A stretch of DNA of 64,000 bases from Erigeron canadensis. Lineage: Eukaryota > Streptophyta > Magnoliopsida > Asterales > Asteraceae. The notes beneath the pieces were generated by a model. The model was not told where the DNA came from and did not search any database. It saw nothing but the letters and a program-made list of their open reading frames with translations. Of the stretch, positions 36,371-49,650 are shown piece after piece. The stretch spans positions 47,099,633 to 47,163,632 of the forward strand of contig NC_057768.1 in NCBI RefSeq assembly GCF_010389155.1, given 5' to 3'. The translations under genes and the position numbers were made by a program. The number at the start of each line of letters is the position of its first letter. Positions within the stretch are counted from its first letter, which is position 1.

Positions 36371-37620
36371 AAATACAAACATCTCAAGAATTTTCAAGAA
36401 AAGGTAACTTTTTCAAACAATTATTGACATTAACTAAAATAGTCAAATTTGTCACAGGTTCAAATAGTTTAGACACGTTATATATTTGCTTAATTTCATA
36501 TATTTTACTTACTTTAAGACCTAAAAATAAGTTCAAATTTACATCTTCAAGTGTTTATGATATGTGACAATTCAAATTTCATATAATGTCATCGGTATTT
36601 ATATATTGAAACCCTCTTTTTTTTATGGATTTTTTTCGTTTTTAAAAACAGGAAACATTATATAAATTAAACGTAAGCCATCAGTATTTATATATTAATA
36701 CCATCATTGACCTAACCAAATTTTCTGATTAATTTTGTACAAATTTCAAAGTGAAGCTCCATTCCATAGATCTATTGAGTACTAGATTATAACCCGCGTC
36801 GAAGGAACCATAAAAAAAATACATTTATACATATAAAGATACTGATATAATGAAAAAAAATATTAAAGGTGTAAAAAACTGGAAGAATAAAAAATAAAAT
36901 AAAAACAGTTACACAAACTAACAATGAAAACATATATACATTTATGCATCTTCAATTACTTTAAAAAAAACTACAAATCAGGCATTTTATATTATTTTTG
37001 ATTACCTTCAAGTATATATATATATATAACATAGTTATAAAATTATTTGTAAATATCTTGTATTTTAGTATTAGAAAGTAAATATATATTAGGCAATCAT
37101 CGGAGCAAATTACACTAAGTAACATATGTACGAAATTTGTATATTGAAAAGGCCTAAGAAAAAAAAAAGTTATCAAATTGTTAAGAATACAAGAAAATGG
37201 GTATTATTATTCTAAAAAAATTGATAAATAAAAAGTTAGATAAATAAATATGTGTAATTAATATTTGGGAAAATTACCTAAATAGTCTGATTTTAGGGTA
37301 TATATCCAAATATAGACACCTATTAATTATTTTTACTTATCTGGTCATTGAATTCTTACTACATAACATCTTTAGTAAGAAATAAAATCATCTCTTACTT
37401 ATATAGAGAGAAAGTTTAACTATATTTATATATATGTATTCAAAATCGTGTTTTATATATACAATTAAAAAACATAACAAACTCTATAATTACGTAACAT
37501 ACTTATAAATTTCTACTCTTTATTTTTTTATATTTTACTTTTTACATTTTATGTGTTCTTTATTAAATTGATATCATTTTTTGTTTTAGAGTATTTTTGG
37601 AGACAACCATTAACACAAAT
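36371..37620. other. Intergenic, no gene seen
   Basis: AT-rich. ACTAGATTATAACCCGCGTC at 36781-36800 looks like an inverted Helitron 3' end (GCGGGTTATAATCTAGT on the minus strand), but no matching 5' end was found. Confidence 0.4.
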
Positions 37621-37860
37621 CTTTTTTTTTTAGTAATTAATAGTTAGTAGTTAGTAATTAGCATTCGAGACATTACAGTGACATCCAATTAGGCAGTATG
37701 TGAAGCTCGAACCACGCATGTATGGGATAAAACCCAAGACTCTCGAAAAACCCCTTCTGATAATCCACTCATATAAATATAGGATGTGAGATTCGAACCT
37801 TGATGGATTTTCTTAAGGTCAAAGACTTTATCAATGGGCCACCAATTTTATATTTGACGT
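37621..37860 (-). mobile_element. SINE
   Basis: On the minus strand: head GGTGGCCCATTGATAAAGTC (A-box region), B-box GGTTCGAATCTC near 37790, a tRNA-unrelated body, and an A-tail that appears on the plus strand as the T-run at 37622-37631. Target duplication not resolved. Confidence 0.6.
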
Positions 37861-38093
37861 ATTTTTTTTTCCCATCATGTAGGTTTAGAAAAAAAGTTTC
37901 ATTTTTTTTGTCAAGTTGATCCAATTCACGTTGATAATTACATGTGTTTGAGGATTGTAAGAAGTAAATTTTTTATGACGGATTTTTTGAAAATGATTTT
38001 CGTTAAAGGAATCATTCTCTGAGTTTTTATTATCATTCATTCATAAAAAACCTTCTTCAACCAAATGTTTGCTTCCTTTTATGTAAGTACTAG

Positions 38094-38440
38094 GGGGTGT
38101 TTGGTATGATAGAATGAAAAGAGGAGAAAGAGAATGAGAAAGACTTCTCTTGTTTGTTAACATTGAAGAAAGGGGATGAGAAAGGAGAAAAGAGAATCAA
38201 TTCCATTCTCTACAAATTGTAGAGAAGTAGAAAATGGGTGAGAATGAAAAAAAAAAAAATTTCAAGATATTATATGTAATAAATGCATTATTATTTAAAG
38301 TTTTATTTTTTTATATATTTATTCTCTGTGGGTACCAAACAACGGAATCCATTATCTTTCTAAATACTCATTCTCTTTCTCACTATTTTCATTCTCTATT
38401 ACATTTCCATTCTTTATGATTTCCTTCTACTAAACACCCC
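38094..38440. mobile_element. Tourist-like (Harbinger) MITE, 347 bp
   Basis: GGGGTGTTTGGTA at the left and TACTAAACACCCC at the right are inverted. The right flank is TTA and the left is TAG, one change from the usual TWA target. The interior is GAGAATGA / TCATTCTC rich. Confidence 0.75.
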
Positions 38441-38860
38441 TTAAATTTTATCTCATATAAATGTTACTAACTGCTCAATCTATCAACTATTTTGATTTAT
38501 TTTATTTCTTTCCATGTATTTAGAAAAGAAACAAAATATTAAAAATACGATAACAAGTTTTAAAAATTGTAAATAAAAATAATTGTACACAACTTTTAGT
38601 TAAATATTTTTTAACATCGGCACATCATGCGGGTAATAAACCTAGTATATTATATATATATAGTGAAATCTTATTTAAAATTTTTTTTTTAGGAACCATG
38701 AGAACCATTTGAAGCCATTAGATCTAATTAATCAAAGGTGTAAAATAATTAATGACAATTGTGTAATTTAATTACACTAATAAATGGAAAGGACAGTGAA
38801 AAACGGATAGAGAGGTATGGATGACAATTCACAAATAACTTTTAGTAGATTAAAAATATT
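38441..38860. other. Intergenic with a Helitron-like 3' end
   Basis: CATGCGGGTAATAAACCTAGT ends near 38646 and looks like a Helitron terminus (hairpin remnant plus CTAGT). No 5' partner was found. Confidence 0.35.
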
Positions 38861-38865
38861 AAAAT

Positions 38866-41800
38866 TGTTATAAATATTATATATGGAATGGATGTCCATA
38901 TATTGAATGGTAATCTTTTATGTGATTAGAAGATTGTTTTCTTAGAGGATACTCCAGCTTGTAACTATATATATACCTCTTTATGAGATGAATAATATTA
39001 CTCTCTCCATTCTCTCTATCTTTTCTTGTGTTCTTTATTCTTTTGTTTCTTTAGTTTTACAACACGTTATCAGTACGCTCTAAAACTCTAAAAGAAAAAT
39101 TATTCGGCCGACCAAAGTTGTTCAAAATTTTTATCCAAATTTGTTGTTGCCGGGCTATCGTGATTACGGAGAATATCAAAGGTACTAAATCCAGTTTCAC
39201 AATTGCCAATAGAGGTAAATCTACTCCTTGCTTATTTTAAATATATACTCATTACTTAAATTAATATTTATGTTTATATTGGTTTGACTTACTTGTTGGA
39301 CTAAAAGTTTAATTATTTATGATGCTTTCAACGTTTTTTTTAATTAACTGGTTAAAAGGATCTATTCTTTTATGCGTTTAACCTTGATAAATCAAAAGAA
39401 ATATACAAACTAGATTTGTTTTGTAAACTTTAATCATGTTTTCTGGTCTCTATAATATTTATTACGGGGAGTATTTACAATATAAAACTTCATCGTTCGA
39501 ATCGTAATCAAGTATATATATATATATTTTAATATTTTGTTTTTACATGCTTATTATCATCTTAAATTCCTACAGAATTTATATTCATCAAAATATCGAT
39601 TTTTTGCTGAATATTTATTAAAAGTCTATACATGTTATAAATATTCTTAATCCGTATGACAATTAGAAGTTCAATCGCAATATTTTTGTTTAACGTGTCT
39701 AGTTTTGCTATTATAATAGAGTTTTGAGCCCGTTTACTGTCAAAAACAAGTTTCATAACCATGCATTGTAATATTGTATAGCTGATCAATTCGGACAACA
39801 CATTTATCATGGTTAAGTATGTTCATGAAGAAGATTAATTAGAATTTTAAATTATACAGAGACAAAGGCAACTATGCAAAGTACGAAAATCAAAGAACAT
39901 GATGAACAATGTACACATTCAGCAGTAGTTTTATCTACTATATGTTACAGCACGCAGATTTAATATTTTTATTTAATTGGCTGAGATGTTGAGAATGATT
40001 GTATATGATTTTAAATACTCTAATTTACTAAAATTGGACGATTAAGTTAAAGGTAATGGGTACGTAGCAATGTGTTGGGAGTTCAAATTAAGAATATGAT
40101 GACTAATTTAGTCTCCCAAAATTGTAAATATATATATAAAGATTTGTTAGATGATAAATTTGGGAGTTTAAATATTTACCTTAATTGCTATGCAAAGAGT
40201 TTGGCTTATTCCATTTTCGTGGAGCGAAAATAAATGTGTATTGATCTGTATTTTTGACATTCATAGTTGATTTGTATCTATCGTCTTGTATGCTCACATG
40301 TAATTTTATGTGAATAGTCTAATAGATACAAAGTTATCATTTTTTTTTAGATAACTAAAGGTAAAGATATGAAATTGATATATTAAAATAGATAAAACTA
40401 TTACAATAACACATAAATGGAGAAAGAAAGTATTTTGTTACTCTTATATGATTCCTAATCTAGCATTTGATTATGATATTTTCTCTTTGTATATTTTTCA
40501 AAGATGTTTTCGAATAGTATGTGAAAGTTGGTTTATTAGTTTGTTTAAAGAGATTATGTTCTTTCAAAATTAATATATCGTAAAAGTTTTTGTTTATGAT
40601 TAAAAACTCGGTACAACCAAGCCATGTGAAATTTTGTATGCATGCGTTCTATGCCAAATGATGTAATGGCTTTACCGAGATGATGTTCGTATAATCTTGA
40701 TTCTTATTGATAGTTATAAAAATATTGTATATGTCAATATGTGTTTTGCTAATTTTAGTGAGTTAAGTACGGGCTATTTCAATTGCAAGATTATGTTTCA
40801 TATATTGTGATGCGATGAATAAAATAAAATATATATATATGACTGAAAACTTTGATATATTTGAATACTTGTACGCTATATGGTTGCATATTTGTAAAGT
40901 TGAATCAATGATAAATTACATAGCATGGGATATATGAGGCTCTTATGAAGCTTACGGGAATCTAAACGAAGGTTTATAGATTTTGATTATTTTGATTTGT
41001 TGGTATGACCGGTTGGACCATCCCGGATCGATAATGATGCGAAATATGTAGAAGAACATTTTTCAAATTGATTATTTAAATCGTGAGTATTTGCTTTATA
41101 AGAAAGATAAGGATTGAATCTTTTTAATGGAACATATGCAAAGGAGATGTAAGTAGCCTATACATCGTCCTAGGAAAGACCATTTAGTGTTTAAAATCGA
41201 TGCATCGTCTAAATGGGTCATCAAAGTCGCAACATGAAGTTTGCGTGATTAATTGCTCATCTGATAAGATTGAGAGCATGTTCCATATTGTATTTTGTAA
41301 TGAATATTTGAGAGCAAAAATGAATGACTTATGATTTGGGGCCATGTTATTTAACATGCAATAATATGAACTCACATCATGCAAATAGTGTTCCTCCCCA
41401 TTGAAGTTGGTTTATGGTCAGAAACCATGTGTGTCTCATATATGAGTTTTTGGTTGTGCGGCATATGTTAAAGTTGCTCCACTATAACGCACAAAGATGA
41501 GACCTCAAAGAATGTTGGAAATGCGTGCCTTGGAAGTGTGTAGGCTCATGCTTTGATTCAGTTCGAAACTGTCTGATTGAACAAGACATTAGTATGGCTG
41601 TTTTGGGTATAAGTTAAAACATGGAAGAGGTATACGTAATCAATAAAGCCATCATGGGAGATTTGTTTATGGCTTACGTTTATCATTGACATGATTTAGA
41701 TTTTCCCAACATTAGGGGGAGATGTTCCCAACATTAAGGAAAGTGGAAAACAGCTAAAGAAGTAAAAATGAATTATCAAAGATTCTCACACCAATGAATA

Positions 41801-43270
41801 TAAGCTTAAAGTTTGTGGGATAATTCATTCAGGAGATGTTCCCAACATTAAGGAAAGTGGAAAACAGCTAAAGAAGTAAAAATGAATTATCAAAGATCCT
41901 CACACAAATGAATATAAGCTTAAAGTTTGTGGGATAATTCATTCAGAGTATTTAGTAATTGCCAGCACCAAAAAGCTGTTTATGCTCCTATTGATAATAA
42001 GTGATAGAAAAGTCGATTCCAAAATAAAAGCCTCGAAATAAAAGGAGCATAAAATTTAGATGGTCAAAGTCGAGGTACAAAGACCCCAAAAGAGATTGAT
42101 GATGAGAAACTAGACATAGAGGTTTTTGAGAAATCCCGGGTACCTAATGAGATCTCAATGAGTTGTGACATGTCTAGAAATGAAAATGACGTCGAGATTG
42201 ATTTAATATGATAGCGCTAAGAGTATGTATAATGCTGAGGATCTTGAAAGCATGCATGCACATAATATTAATATGATATGATATGGATGATTGGCCAAAG
42301 ATGAAAAGACGCTAGTAGTTTGGGACATGAGGTCCAAGCACTTGAAATTACAAAAATTATATGGTGGAAGCAACTAAATTAAAAGTCTGGCAAAATGTGA
42401 AAGTATTGATTCGCGTCTAGAGTATAAAAATAGAGCTCATTTGATGAGGGATATAAAATGAATGAAGCATGTTTCATGATTTAGAATGATTGAAACACGT
42501 GTGAAAAGTTCTCGATAATAAAAAATATTATGTTTGAAACTTATAAAGCAATCCGGTATGAGTATGATATAAGTTTCATTTATTTTGATAATTTGAATAT
42601 TATGGACTCTGAGAGAGTGTCCAATGATGATTGAATAATTAAATGTAAAACAAAAGACGAGATTTGTCATGTTAATTAATCTTAGTGATAAATGACGTTC
42701 ATGCTTATGAGGTCAAATGATACTGTAATGCCCCTTTTGACTCTCAAGATAATGATCTCAATGTTGAGTTGAAAGTGCCACTGAAGCATTTAAATTGAAG
42801 CAAAAAGATTTATTCTATTCATACACTTAATATGCCAAACATCGAATATGTTTGGGAATGGTAAGTATTTTAAGGGATGTGATCATGAGGGGGAGATACG
42901 CATTGCACTCTTTTTCCCTTGAGCAAGGCTTTGTCCCACTGGGTTTTTCTGTCAAAGTTTTTAATGAGGAAACATCCCCAAGTGTATCAAAAGAATTATG
43001 TACTCTTTTCCCTTCACTAGAATTTTGTCCCATTGGGTTTTATCTAGTAAGGTTTTAACGAGGCATAATATCTTTAGTCGATGGACATCCAAGGAGGGGT
43101 GTTATAAATATTATATATGGAATGGATGTCCATATATTGAATGGTAATCTTTTCTGATTATTTTCTTAGAGGATACTCCAGCTTATATATATACCTCTTT
43201 ATGAGATAAATAATATTACTCTCTATCTTTTCTTGTGTTCTTTATTTTCTGTTTCTTTAGTTTTACAACA
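38866..43270 (+). mobile_element. Degenerate Ty1/copia retrotransposon, boundaries complete
   Basis: Two LTRs (38866-39064, 199 bp; 43100-43270, 171 bp) start TGTTATAAATATTAT and end TTTTACAACA. Identical AAAAT flanks the whole element at 38861-38865 and 43271-43275. After the 5' LTR a primer-site-like CGTTATCAGTACGC follows; before the 3' LTR is the purine tract AAGGAGGGG. The internal region has many stops, but near 41390-41520 a broken integrase reads S-P-L-K-L-V-Y-G-Q-K-P ... V-F-G-C-A-A-Y-V-K-V-A-P. CCCAACATTAGGGGGAGA near 41705 and the tail near 42900-43060 (CTTGAGCAAGGCTTTGTCCC) are also copia-like. It is non-autonomous now. The LTRs differ by several small indels, so the insertion is not recent. 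Confidence 0.92.
41718..41945. repeat. 114-bp tandem duplication inside the copia element
   Basis: Unit 41718-41831 recurs at 41832-41945 with only a couple of changes. Each starts GGAGATGTTCCCAACATTAA and ends with AATTCATTCA. Confidence 0.9.
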
Positions 43271-43385
43271 AAAATCCCTTAAAACTAGCTCTATATACAA
43301 TCCACGATCACTAAAACTTCGCAATACGGGGATTTAAAATTAAACTAGATCAACAAAACACATCACTTCCTCAATCATCAATCTC

Positions 43386-43714
43386 TTAACATCTGAGAGC
43401 ATCAACCCAGATTCTTTTGAGTACGTCATGGATGTCTTTAATTTGATGGCAGATTATCATTTGTTTGAGTTGTAAGGCGTTGGAATACGTACTGTACCTT
43501 TTTTTTTTTATGTGAATGAAAAGTTTTAAGTATTATGGTAAGTCCTTATTGAATGGTCTGTTGACATGTACAATTACCGGGATATGGAAGTAATTTTCAA
43601 TGATCATATCGGTAGATATTTTTCGTGTGTGCACAAAGAATGAGCTATAAACGTTTTCGTTCACATGGAAACGGTGTTCATTTAACATCTGAGAGCATCA
43701 ACCCAGATTCTTTT
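43386..43714. repeat. 33-bp direct repeat 296 bp apart
   Basis: The same 33-bp text (CATCTGAGAGCATCAACCCA at its core) occurs at 43386-43418 and 43682-43714. The stretch between has no gene. Confidence 0.8.
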
Positions 43715-43890
43715 TCATTGAATGATAGTATTGGCTCTCTTTAGTTAGTTAACGTGTGCAAATTATTATAACGATTAAAAAGTAATATTGTGATTAGACA
43801 AATATGAAAAAGTATCTTCAGATTATACACATTGTTTCATACAAAAAAATTTTATATACAATTTCTCTTCTTTCTATTTTTTATCATTTC

Positions 43891-44235
43891 TTATGCAGAA
43901 TTCATTATTTGTCTTACATCTTCCAAGCTCCAATCTCTTCTCATCCCACAACTTCTCATCAACCTTGGTTTGCAAACTTCTTTTTTAAGCTCATTACGTT
44001 TAAGGCTTCTATCTTTGATCGGTACGCCATTCTTAGGAACGACAACAATCCCACTTTGATGGCCTTTTAATTTAGTCGATGGTCCACGAATCAAACCCAG
44101 CGGAGGCTTACGTTGAACCTCCCTACCCATGAATGGCCTTGGGTAAGGACCTTGTTCAACACCGCATCCTTCTGTAATGTCATTACTTGAAATTGTTCGT
44201 GGCATGCTTTGGCAACCTAGACATGTTAAATTCAT
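43891..44235 (-). CDS. Probable small unknown protein, 114 aa
   Basis: A 114-residue frame starting at 44235 that I do not recognise. It looks more gene-like than the surrounding ORFs: balanced composition, an N-terminal Cys cluster (MNLTCLGCQSMPRT), a GYGC-type turn region (ITEGCGVEQGPYPRPFMG), a central PPLGLIRGPSTKLKG / GIVVVPKNGVPIKDRSL segment, and a basic Cys-containing C-terminus ending MRRDWSLEDVRQIMNSA. There is no signal peptide or transmembrane span. The 100 nt upstream is CT-rich with CCCCCAACAAG and a clean AACTATGAAT start context, like a plant 5' leader. A gypsy or copia origin is not suggested by its sequence. It could be a single-exon gene or one exon of a larger one; overlapping plus-strand frames are treated as shadows. 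Confidence 0.5.
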   Translation of the reverse strand: MNLTCLGCQSMPRTISSNDITEGCGVEQGPYPRPFMGREVQRKPPLGLIRGPSTKLKGHQSGIVVVPKNGVPIKDRSLKRNELKKEVCKPRLMRSCGMRRDWSLEDVRQIMNSA

Positions 44236-47200
44236 AGTTAAAGAGTTTCATGAACACCAAAAAGAAATCTTGTTGGGGGCTATGTAGGTATGCAATGAGT
44301 TTGTGGGAAGGAGGGAGAGAAGAGATGTAGTTTATGTACATTTCTTGGTCAAGATTTTTGATGGTACATGGTGAATGAGGATGCGAAAGATTTTAAAATG
44401 TGAATCTTTCAAGAGAGGGGTGATGAATTCCTAACCCTATGAATCTACACCGACATTTGTAAATAATACCTCAATATTCTGTCTAATACTGGTTGATATT
44501 ATTCGATATTGTGCTACTCCATACATTGTTTTTTCAATCTTTCTATTTTTAGATTGTTCATTAACCACATTACATCGTTTAAAATATTTAGCATTGTTTC
44601 AAAGGTTTTGTTCTTACTAAGAAATTTTAAATTGGAGCACAGTCCATCAAAATTGAAAAACTACAAATTACAAACCTTCCATATATTGCAATGGATATTT
44701 ATGGTTATTTGGTTACAACCTTGTCTTTCTCTCTGAACGGCCCAAACCCAGTTCATTGATGAACTGAATTAAGAGTGCACCTTTATCAATGGATATGTGG
44801 CAAACGTGATTTTTTTTTTTTTTTTTGGTGACTTTCACGTGTGAATAGATGAGTGTTTCTTTCCCCCACCGTTTCCTATCTTTTTGTGTGGAATTAGGAG
44901 AATGGAAAAGTTTCTCATTTTTGATTCCTCGTTTCCATTATTAGTAGCACCAAATAGAAGAAGTATTCTCATTCCATTTTCACTCTTTCCATTCACCCCT
45001 ACCAAACATTAGAGAATTGATAGGTTTTGGAAAAGGTTCATGGATTTGGGGGATTGAGCCAACAAAGAAAGGGGTCGATCCAAACCATACTGCATGTTTG
45101 GAATTGTTTCATGCTAATTCAAAAGCTTATCTTTCCAAAGTCAACCGACATGTAGAATGAGAATCGTATTATATAAAAATTAAAACGTATTAAAATACCA
45201 GCACAAATATGCTACGCATAATATTAGCAAAGTAAGTTACCTTTTGACTCCACTACGGCACTACCTCCACTAAGATACATATATTCCTGATATATAGATT
45301 ATATCATAAATAAATTCGATTATGTCTCATACATGATTTGTGAGTATGAAATAAATTGTTGTTAAAGTAAATCGATGATCGAAGTTAAATTATAATATCC
45401 AGTAATGATAAATATAATATGTTTAGTTAGAATTTTGGATTAACCTTAGATTTTTAGAAGCACATCAAAATCGAAACTTGTAAGTATAGTGGATGGTGAC
45501 AAGTAGCATTGTGATTTCAGATCGTAAACTTGAATGGTTGAAGTCTTCATGTTAATAACTTATTATAATTAATATAAGTAATAGGAGTTAAAAATTAAGA
45601 AAGAAAAAGAGACAATTTATTAATGAGAACACGATTAATCAAATAATTAAGGTTATAATATCTTTTGTATTAATAAGCCAAGGGTTAGAGTTTAATTTTC
45701 TAAATCTAATAAGAAAATTAAATTTATATACAACTAAAAAAAAAGCTAATTTAACAAAATAATTAAATTAAAAGGACACATGTCGATCAAAGATTACGCC
45801 ACGTGTCGTTTAAAGAATATGTCAATTTTGTTTTAGTTTATTGGTAGATTGCTTAAAAATCATTTAAAAGATAATCCAACTTATCTAAATCAAAACTAAT
45901 AACATGATGAGTTGACGATTTCATTTGATAGAATTTTTTTTTTTGAACATTTTAGATCTTCTATTTTTCAATTAATTTATGGGTCACTAGACTTCTAAAT
46001 TTAGTACAACATTAATAATGACATGACATGATGAATTGATTATTTAAAGATTCTACTAACAATAACACATGACATTTAAGAATTCAAATGATAAAATTAA
46101 CAAAGAAAAAATATGATTCGTAAGGTTTAATAAGACTTTTAGGTTAATATTTAAAAGTTATATCATTGTGACGACTGACGAGCACGGCATTCGTTTTTCA
46201 GACCCAGTACAAGAAGCCCACTACTAATTCACACAAGTCATAGTTGGAAATTGGAATTTAATCAAGTAGCCCATTTTATCAATTTCTCAACAGAAATTCA
46301 TAGGTCCAAACCCTTCACCGATAATCAAGCACATCATTAGGGTTTTCGTTTTCCAAAACGAACTATTTCCAACTTCCATCACTAATCACTTTAAGGTTGC
46401 ATTCTCAAGTTTTGTTTTCAAAGGATAAGAAAGGAAGGGGAAGAAAACTTAGTTTATTGTATTCTTGAATTTTTTTTTTTGTTAAAAGAAAGGAAAAGTG
46501 AGGTGTTTTGAAGCCAAAATCTTTCTCTCTATTTTTGGCATGATTTGAAGGGATTAGTTTCAAATTTATCAATCTACCCTTTGAATTTTTATATGGGTTT
46601 AGTAAGTATAAGGCTATAAGAGTAAAATTACATATTTTTATCTTTTTTTTTCTCTTTCAACTCAAGAATACATTTAAATCATTTTATTCACTTCCATTTC
46701 TTTTAAATGATAAAACTTAAGAATGCATTTTGTTAATATAATCTTTTTATTTTTTTTCTCCTATCCAATCTTCTTCTTTCTTTTCTTTTAATAAAAACTT
46801 GAAAATGAAGTGTAATAGTAATAAAAATAATAAAAACAAAAAATTACCGACCAACTAAACAAATACAGAGTAGTAACTAAACACAAATGCACACCTCAAA
46901 CGTTTTTTGGTGGATTGAAAAAACCTAATCACTGAGTATTTTTTCAATGATTTTTTAATATTTAAGGTCCAGTTCGGTTCAAATATTTTAATGAACTTTG
47001 ATGGAATTTATTTGGGATTTCTTATAAGTTTTAAAGGAATGCGTGACTTAGTGCGCAATGGAAACAACAGAATTGGTTTACGCTTACTCCATTTTTAATG
47101 CTCTAAATCCATTTTTTATGTAACAGAAGAAATCTTTTTTTGATAATGTCCGTAGTTGTCACTGAAAATACTTTGACTTGCGTTGGACTAACGCGGATAA

Positions 47201-47431
47201 GCCCGAAACCAACATATCTAGAGAGATAAACCCCGATAACTATAGAAAAAATAAAAATTCAATCAATCAAATATATTTCATACACACAGACAGAGACACA
47301 TTACAACTGCTCCTGCTAATTCGAATCGATTAAAGAAAACTGACGATGATGCTTCCTATATCAAATGTTGATTGTTATCTTTTCAATTCCTTTTCATATA
47401 TATATATATATAATATATAATATATATATAT
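44236..47431. other. Intergenic, no gene seen
   Basis: AT-rich. A T-run at 44811-44827 and Tourist-like text (CCATTCACCCCTACCAAAC near 44990) suggest old MITE or retro-insertions. GCCACGTGTC (45799-45808) is a G-box/ABRE-like motif without a nearby gene. Leader-like CATTAGGGTTTTCGTTTTCC near 46335 has no coding region after it. Confidence 0.4.
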
Positions 47432-47604
47432 GGGGATGGGAATATAAGGCTGTCAGGTGTGTAACACTCACATATTGTTTTTTTAATCTATAAAAATCAT
47501 GCGCCACATGCATTTATTCATTAAACAAGAAATAATAAAATATTAGTAGGTGAGGGTTTCACGCCTAAGCTTAAGTGCCGGACAACCTTAAATTCCCTTT
47601 TCCC
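47432..47604. mobile_element. Small MITE related to 4021-4192
   Basis: GGGAATATAAGGCTGTC at the left and GACAACCTTAAATTCCC at the right are inverted, in a TATATAT flank. The inner text (GGGTTTCACGCC, AACACTCAC) parallels the element at 4021-4192. Confidence 0.6.
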
Positions 47605-47607
47605 TGT

Positions 47608-47970
47608 ATATATATAATTTTCAATTTGAACCTTGTAGACATGATAATACATGATGTATCATACATCAATGCTTACAATTTTCTCTTTTCTCTATAATTA
47701 TTTCTTTAATTTTTTTAAAAATCTTTTATCTCAAAAACCGTACATCGATAAATTATAAAAATTATAAAAATTGTATGAGTTTTTTTAAAATTTCATCTCT
47801 TTCATTAGAGATGTCATTCGATATACTTTCGATATATTTTTAAATCTGAGGGCGAAGCGCTTACGGCTAAAACATTTGGACACTATATGACATATCACCT
47901 TCTATAACATATCATACTCTATGACCTATCACCCTCATCGCCGCAACGCGCGGGTATTTGCTCTCGTGTA
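47608..47970 (+). repeat. Hairpin-ended dispersed repeat, copy 2
   Basis: Includes CCGTACATCGATAAATTATA, TTTCATTAGAGATGTCATTC and ends CGCCGCAACGCGCGGGTATT followed by TGCTCTCGT. See the copy at 17218-17630. Confidence 0.65.
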
Positions 47971-49650
47971 TATATATAAATCCAGAATGCTTCTCTTTTG
48001 AGGGTTTTATATCGGTTGTTGATGATTATCTCGATTTCGAAGAAGGGTAAGGAAAGGAATTAGGGTTTTTGGAGATTCAACCAACAATCTTAAATTGCGG
48101 TCCACCTACTTCTTGACTCTTGTTTTTCTTTCTTTCAGGTATTAATTTTTGCTTTTATAAGGATCTGTTTGGGTCTTGTTACTGAATGGAAGATTGAAAA
48201 AGGTCGCGTATATGGTATTTTGTCAATAACTTCTGTTTTTGAAGTGCACATACCTTTATTTCCGTTTGTGTGTCTTCATATGTCATTTCCTTGCTCTTTC
48301 TAAATTTGTTAGGGGAATGTAGGCACAACTTGACATGCGTGAGTTCTATACCCACAGATACAAATATGCGGCTCGTAAGTTGACGTTTTATCTTTATAGT
48401 TATAGATGTTCCATGTCATCGTACTAATGTAGTATTAGGTCCTTGGTCTCCTTTTTTCCAATTCCTCCCCTGAGTATCACGACTGTCCACGACCTCCATC
48501 TCTTTTTAGAAGCATGGTTGCAATATTTGATCTCGTAACTTCTTATTATTACCTTTTTATAGTCTGAATGTTATCATTATTTTCTATAGTTTGACTCAGT
48601 TCTCTTTGTGATTGCTTCTGAGTTTTGTTTTGTTTCTTTCTACCCTAAGTATGCACGAAGTGCCTAGCAGGTTGATCGCCACTGCTTCTTTTGCCACATC
48701 TAGTAGGCGGCTGATATGGTTGTTATATTAGTTAAGACTCTATAAACGTATAGGCACTATTGTAGTTATAGATTCCAGGTTCTTCTATTTTATTTGGGGA
48801 TATTGATTGGCAGCTACTTGTTAGTGGTTGGTCGGGATGTTGGTTTGTAGGTTCTCAAAACCATAAATCGATATTAACACCCAAGGATCTACTGCTCATC
48901 GATTTCATTTTGTGGGTGATCTGTGTCCTTCGTTTATGATGGTGCTAGACTGTATGGGTAAAGTATAATTTAGTTGTAGTTGCTTATAAAATTTTGTTGT
49001 AGTTAGCTCAGTTTTTGGTGCAATTTTTTAGTTGAAAGTTACAATTCAAGGTTACCTATTAGTTCAATCCAACCACAAATTTTGCTCAGTTTTTGAATTG
49101 AACCGGTGACTCAATACTTTTTGATCCGTATCATGCTTTACTTACCACTGAATTTTCAATTTCATTAATCCCCTATGGTTTTCCTCAGTTTTTCTGTGGG
49201 TTTACATTTGTGTGTTTGCCATTTTGCCCATTGTTGCCTTTGCTTTATAGGTTTATGGTTTATCTTAGTTTTTGCTTGGAAGACAGTACAAGGAGGCTCA
49301 AATACTTGCTATAAATAATGTTCTCCTTGCTGCACTCTCCTTAACTTGCACAAACTTTGGAATTTGTGGATTTTAAGTTTTGGCTCCCGATCTTCTTGCC
49401 CAGCTGGCAATTTTTGTCATTTTGTGGCTTTTAATAAAACATCAATAAGGATGTAAGGTCCTTTTCTACCTTTGGTAGAACCTGGAAGCAACCTTGTTAC
49501 CTTAGGTATGGGTAAAGCTGTCTACATCTTAACCTCCACTATACATCGTGGAAGACAGTATTAAGAACCAAAACCCGTGGAAGACGGCATTGAACGTTAC
49601 TTTACTTTACTTTAGTTATGAAGCTATCCAGTTTTCGTTGTCTTATAAGA
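47971..49650 (+). other. Possible spliced transcript, no coding region assigned
   Basis: The strand is T-rich with splice-like signals: a leader-like AGGGTTTTATATCGG near 48001, TTTCTTTCAG near 48130-48139, and a possible small exon after ATGTAG at 48322 holding ATGCGTGAGTTCTATACCC and a GTAAGT donor at about 48378. I could not join exons into a protein. 49440-49550 (GGTAGAACCTGGAAGCAACC...) resembles a SINE tail. Confidence 0.25.

Noticed and set aside
36781..38646. Helitron between the two CTAGT-type ends
   Set aside because: The two ends are both 3'-type and point outward, so they cannot bound one element.
42852..43058. Overlapping ORFs on both strands near the 3' LTR
   Set aside because: They lie in the 3' tail of the copia element, a non-coding leader-like segment typical of the family.
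45799..45808. GCCACGTGTC as a promoter element
   Set aside because: No gene lies within several hundred bases on either strand.
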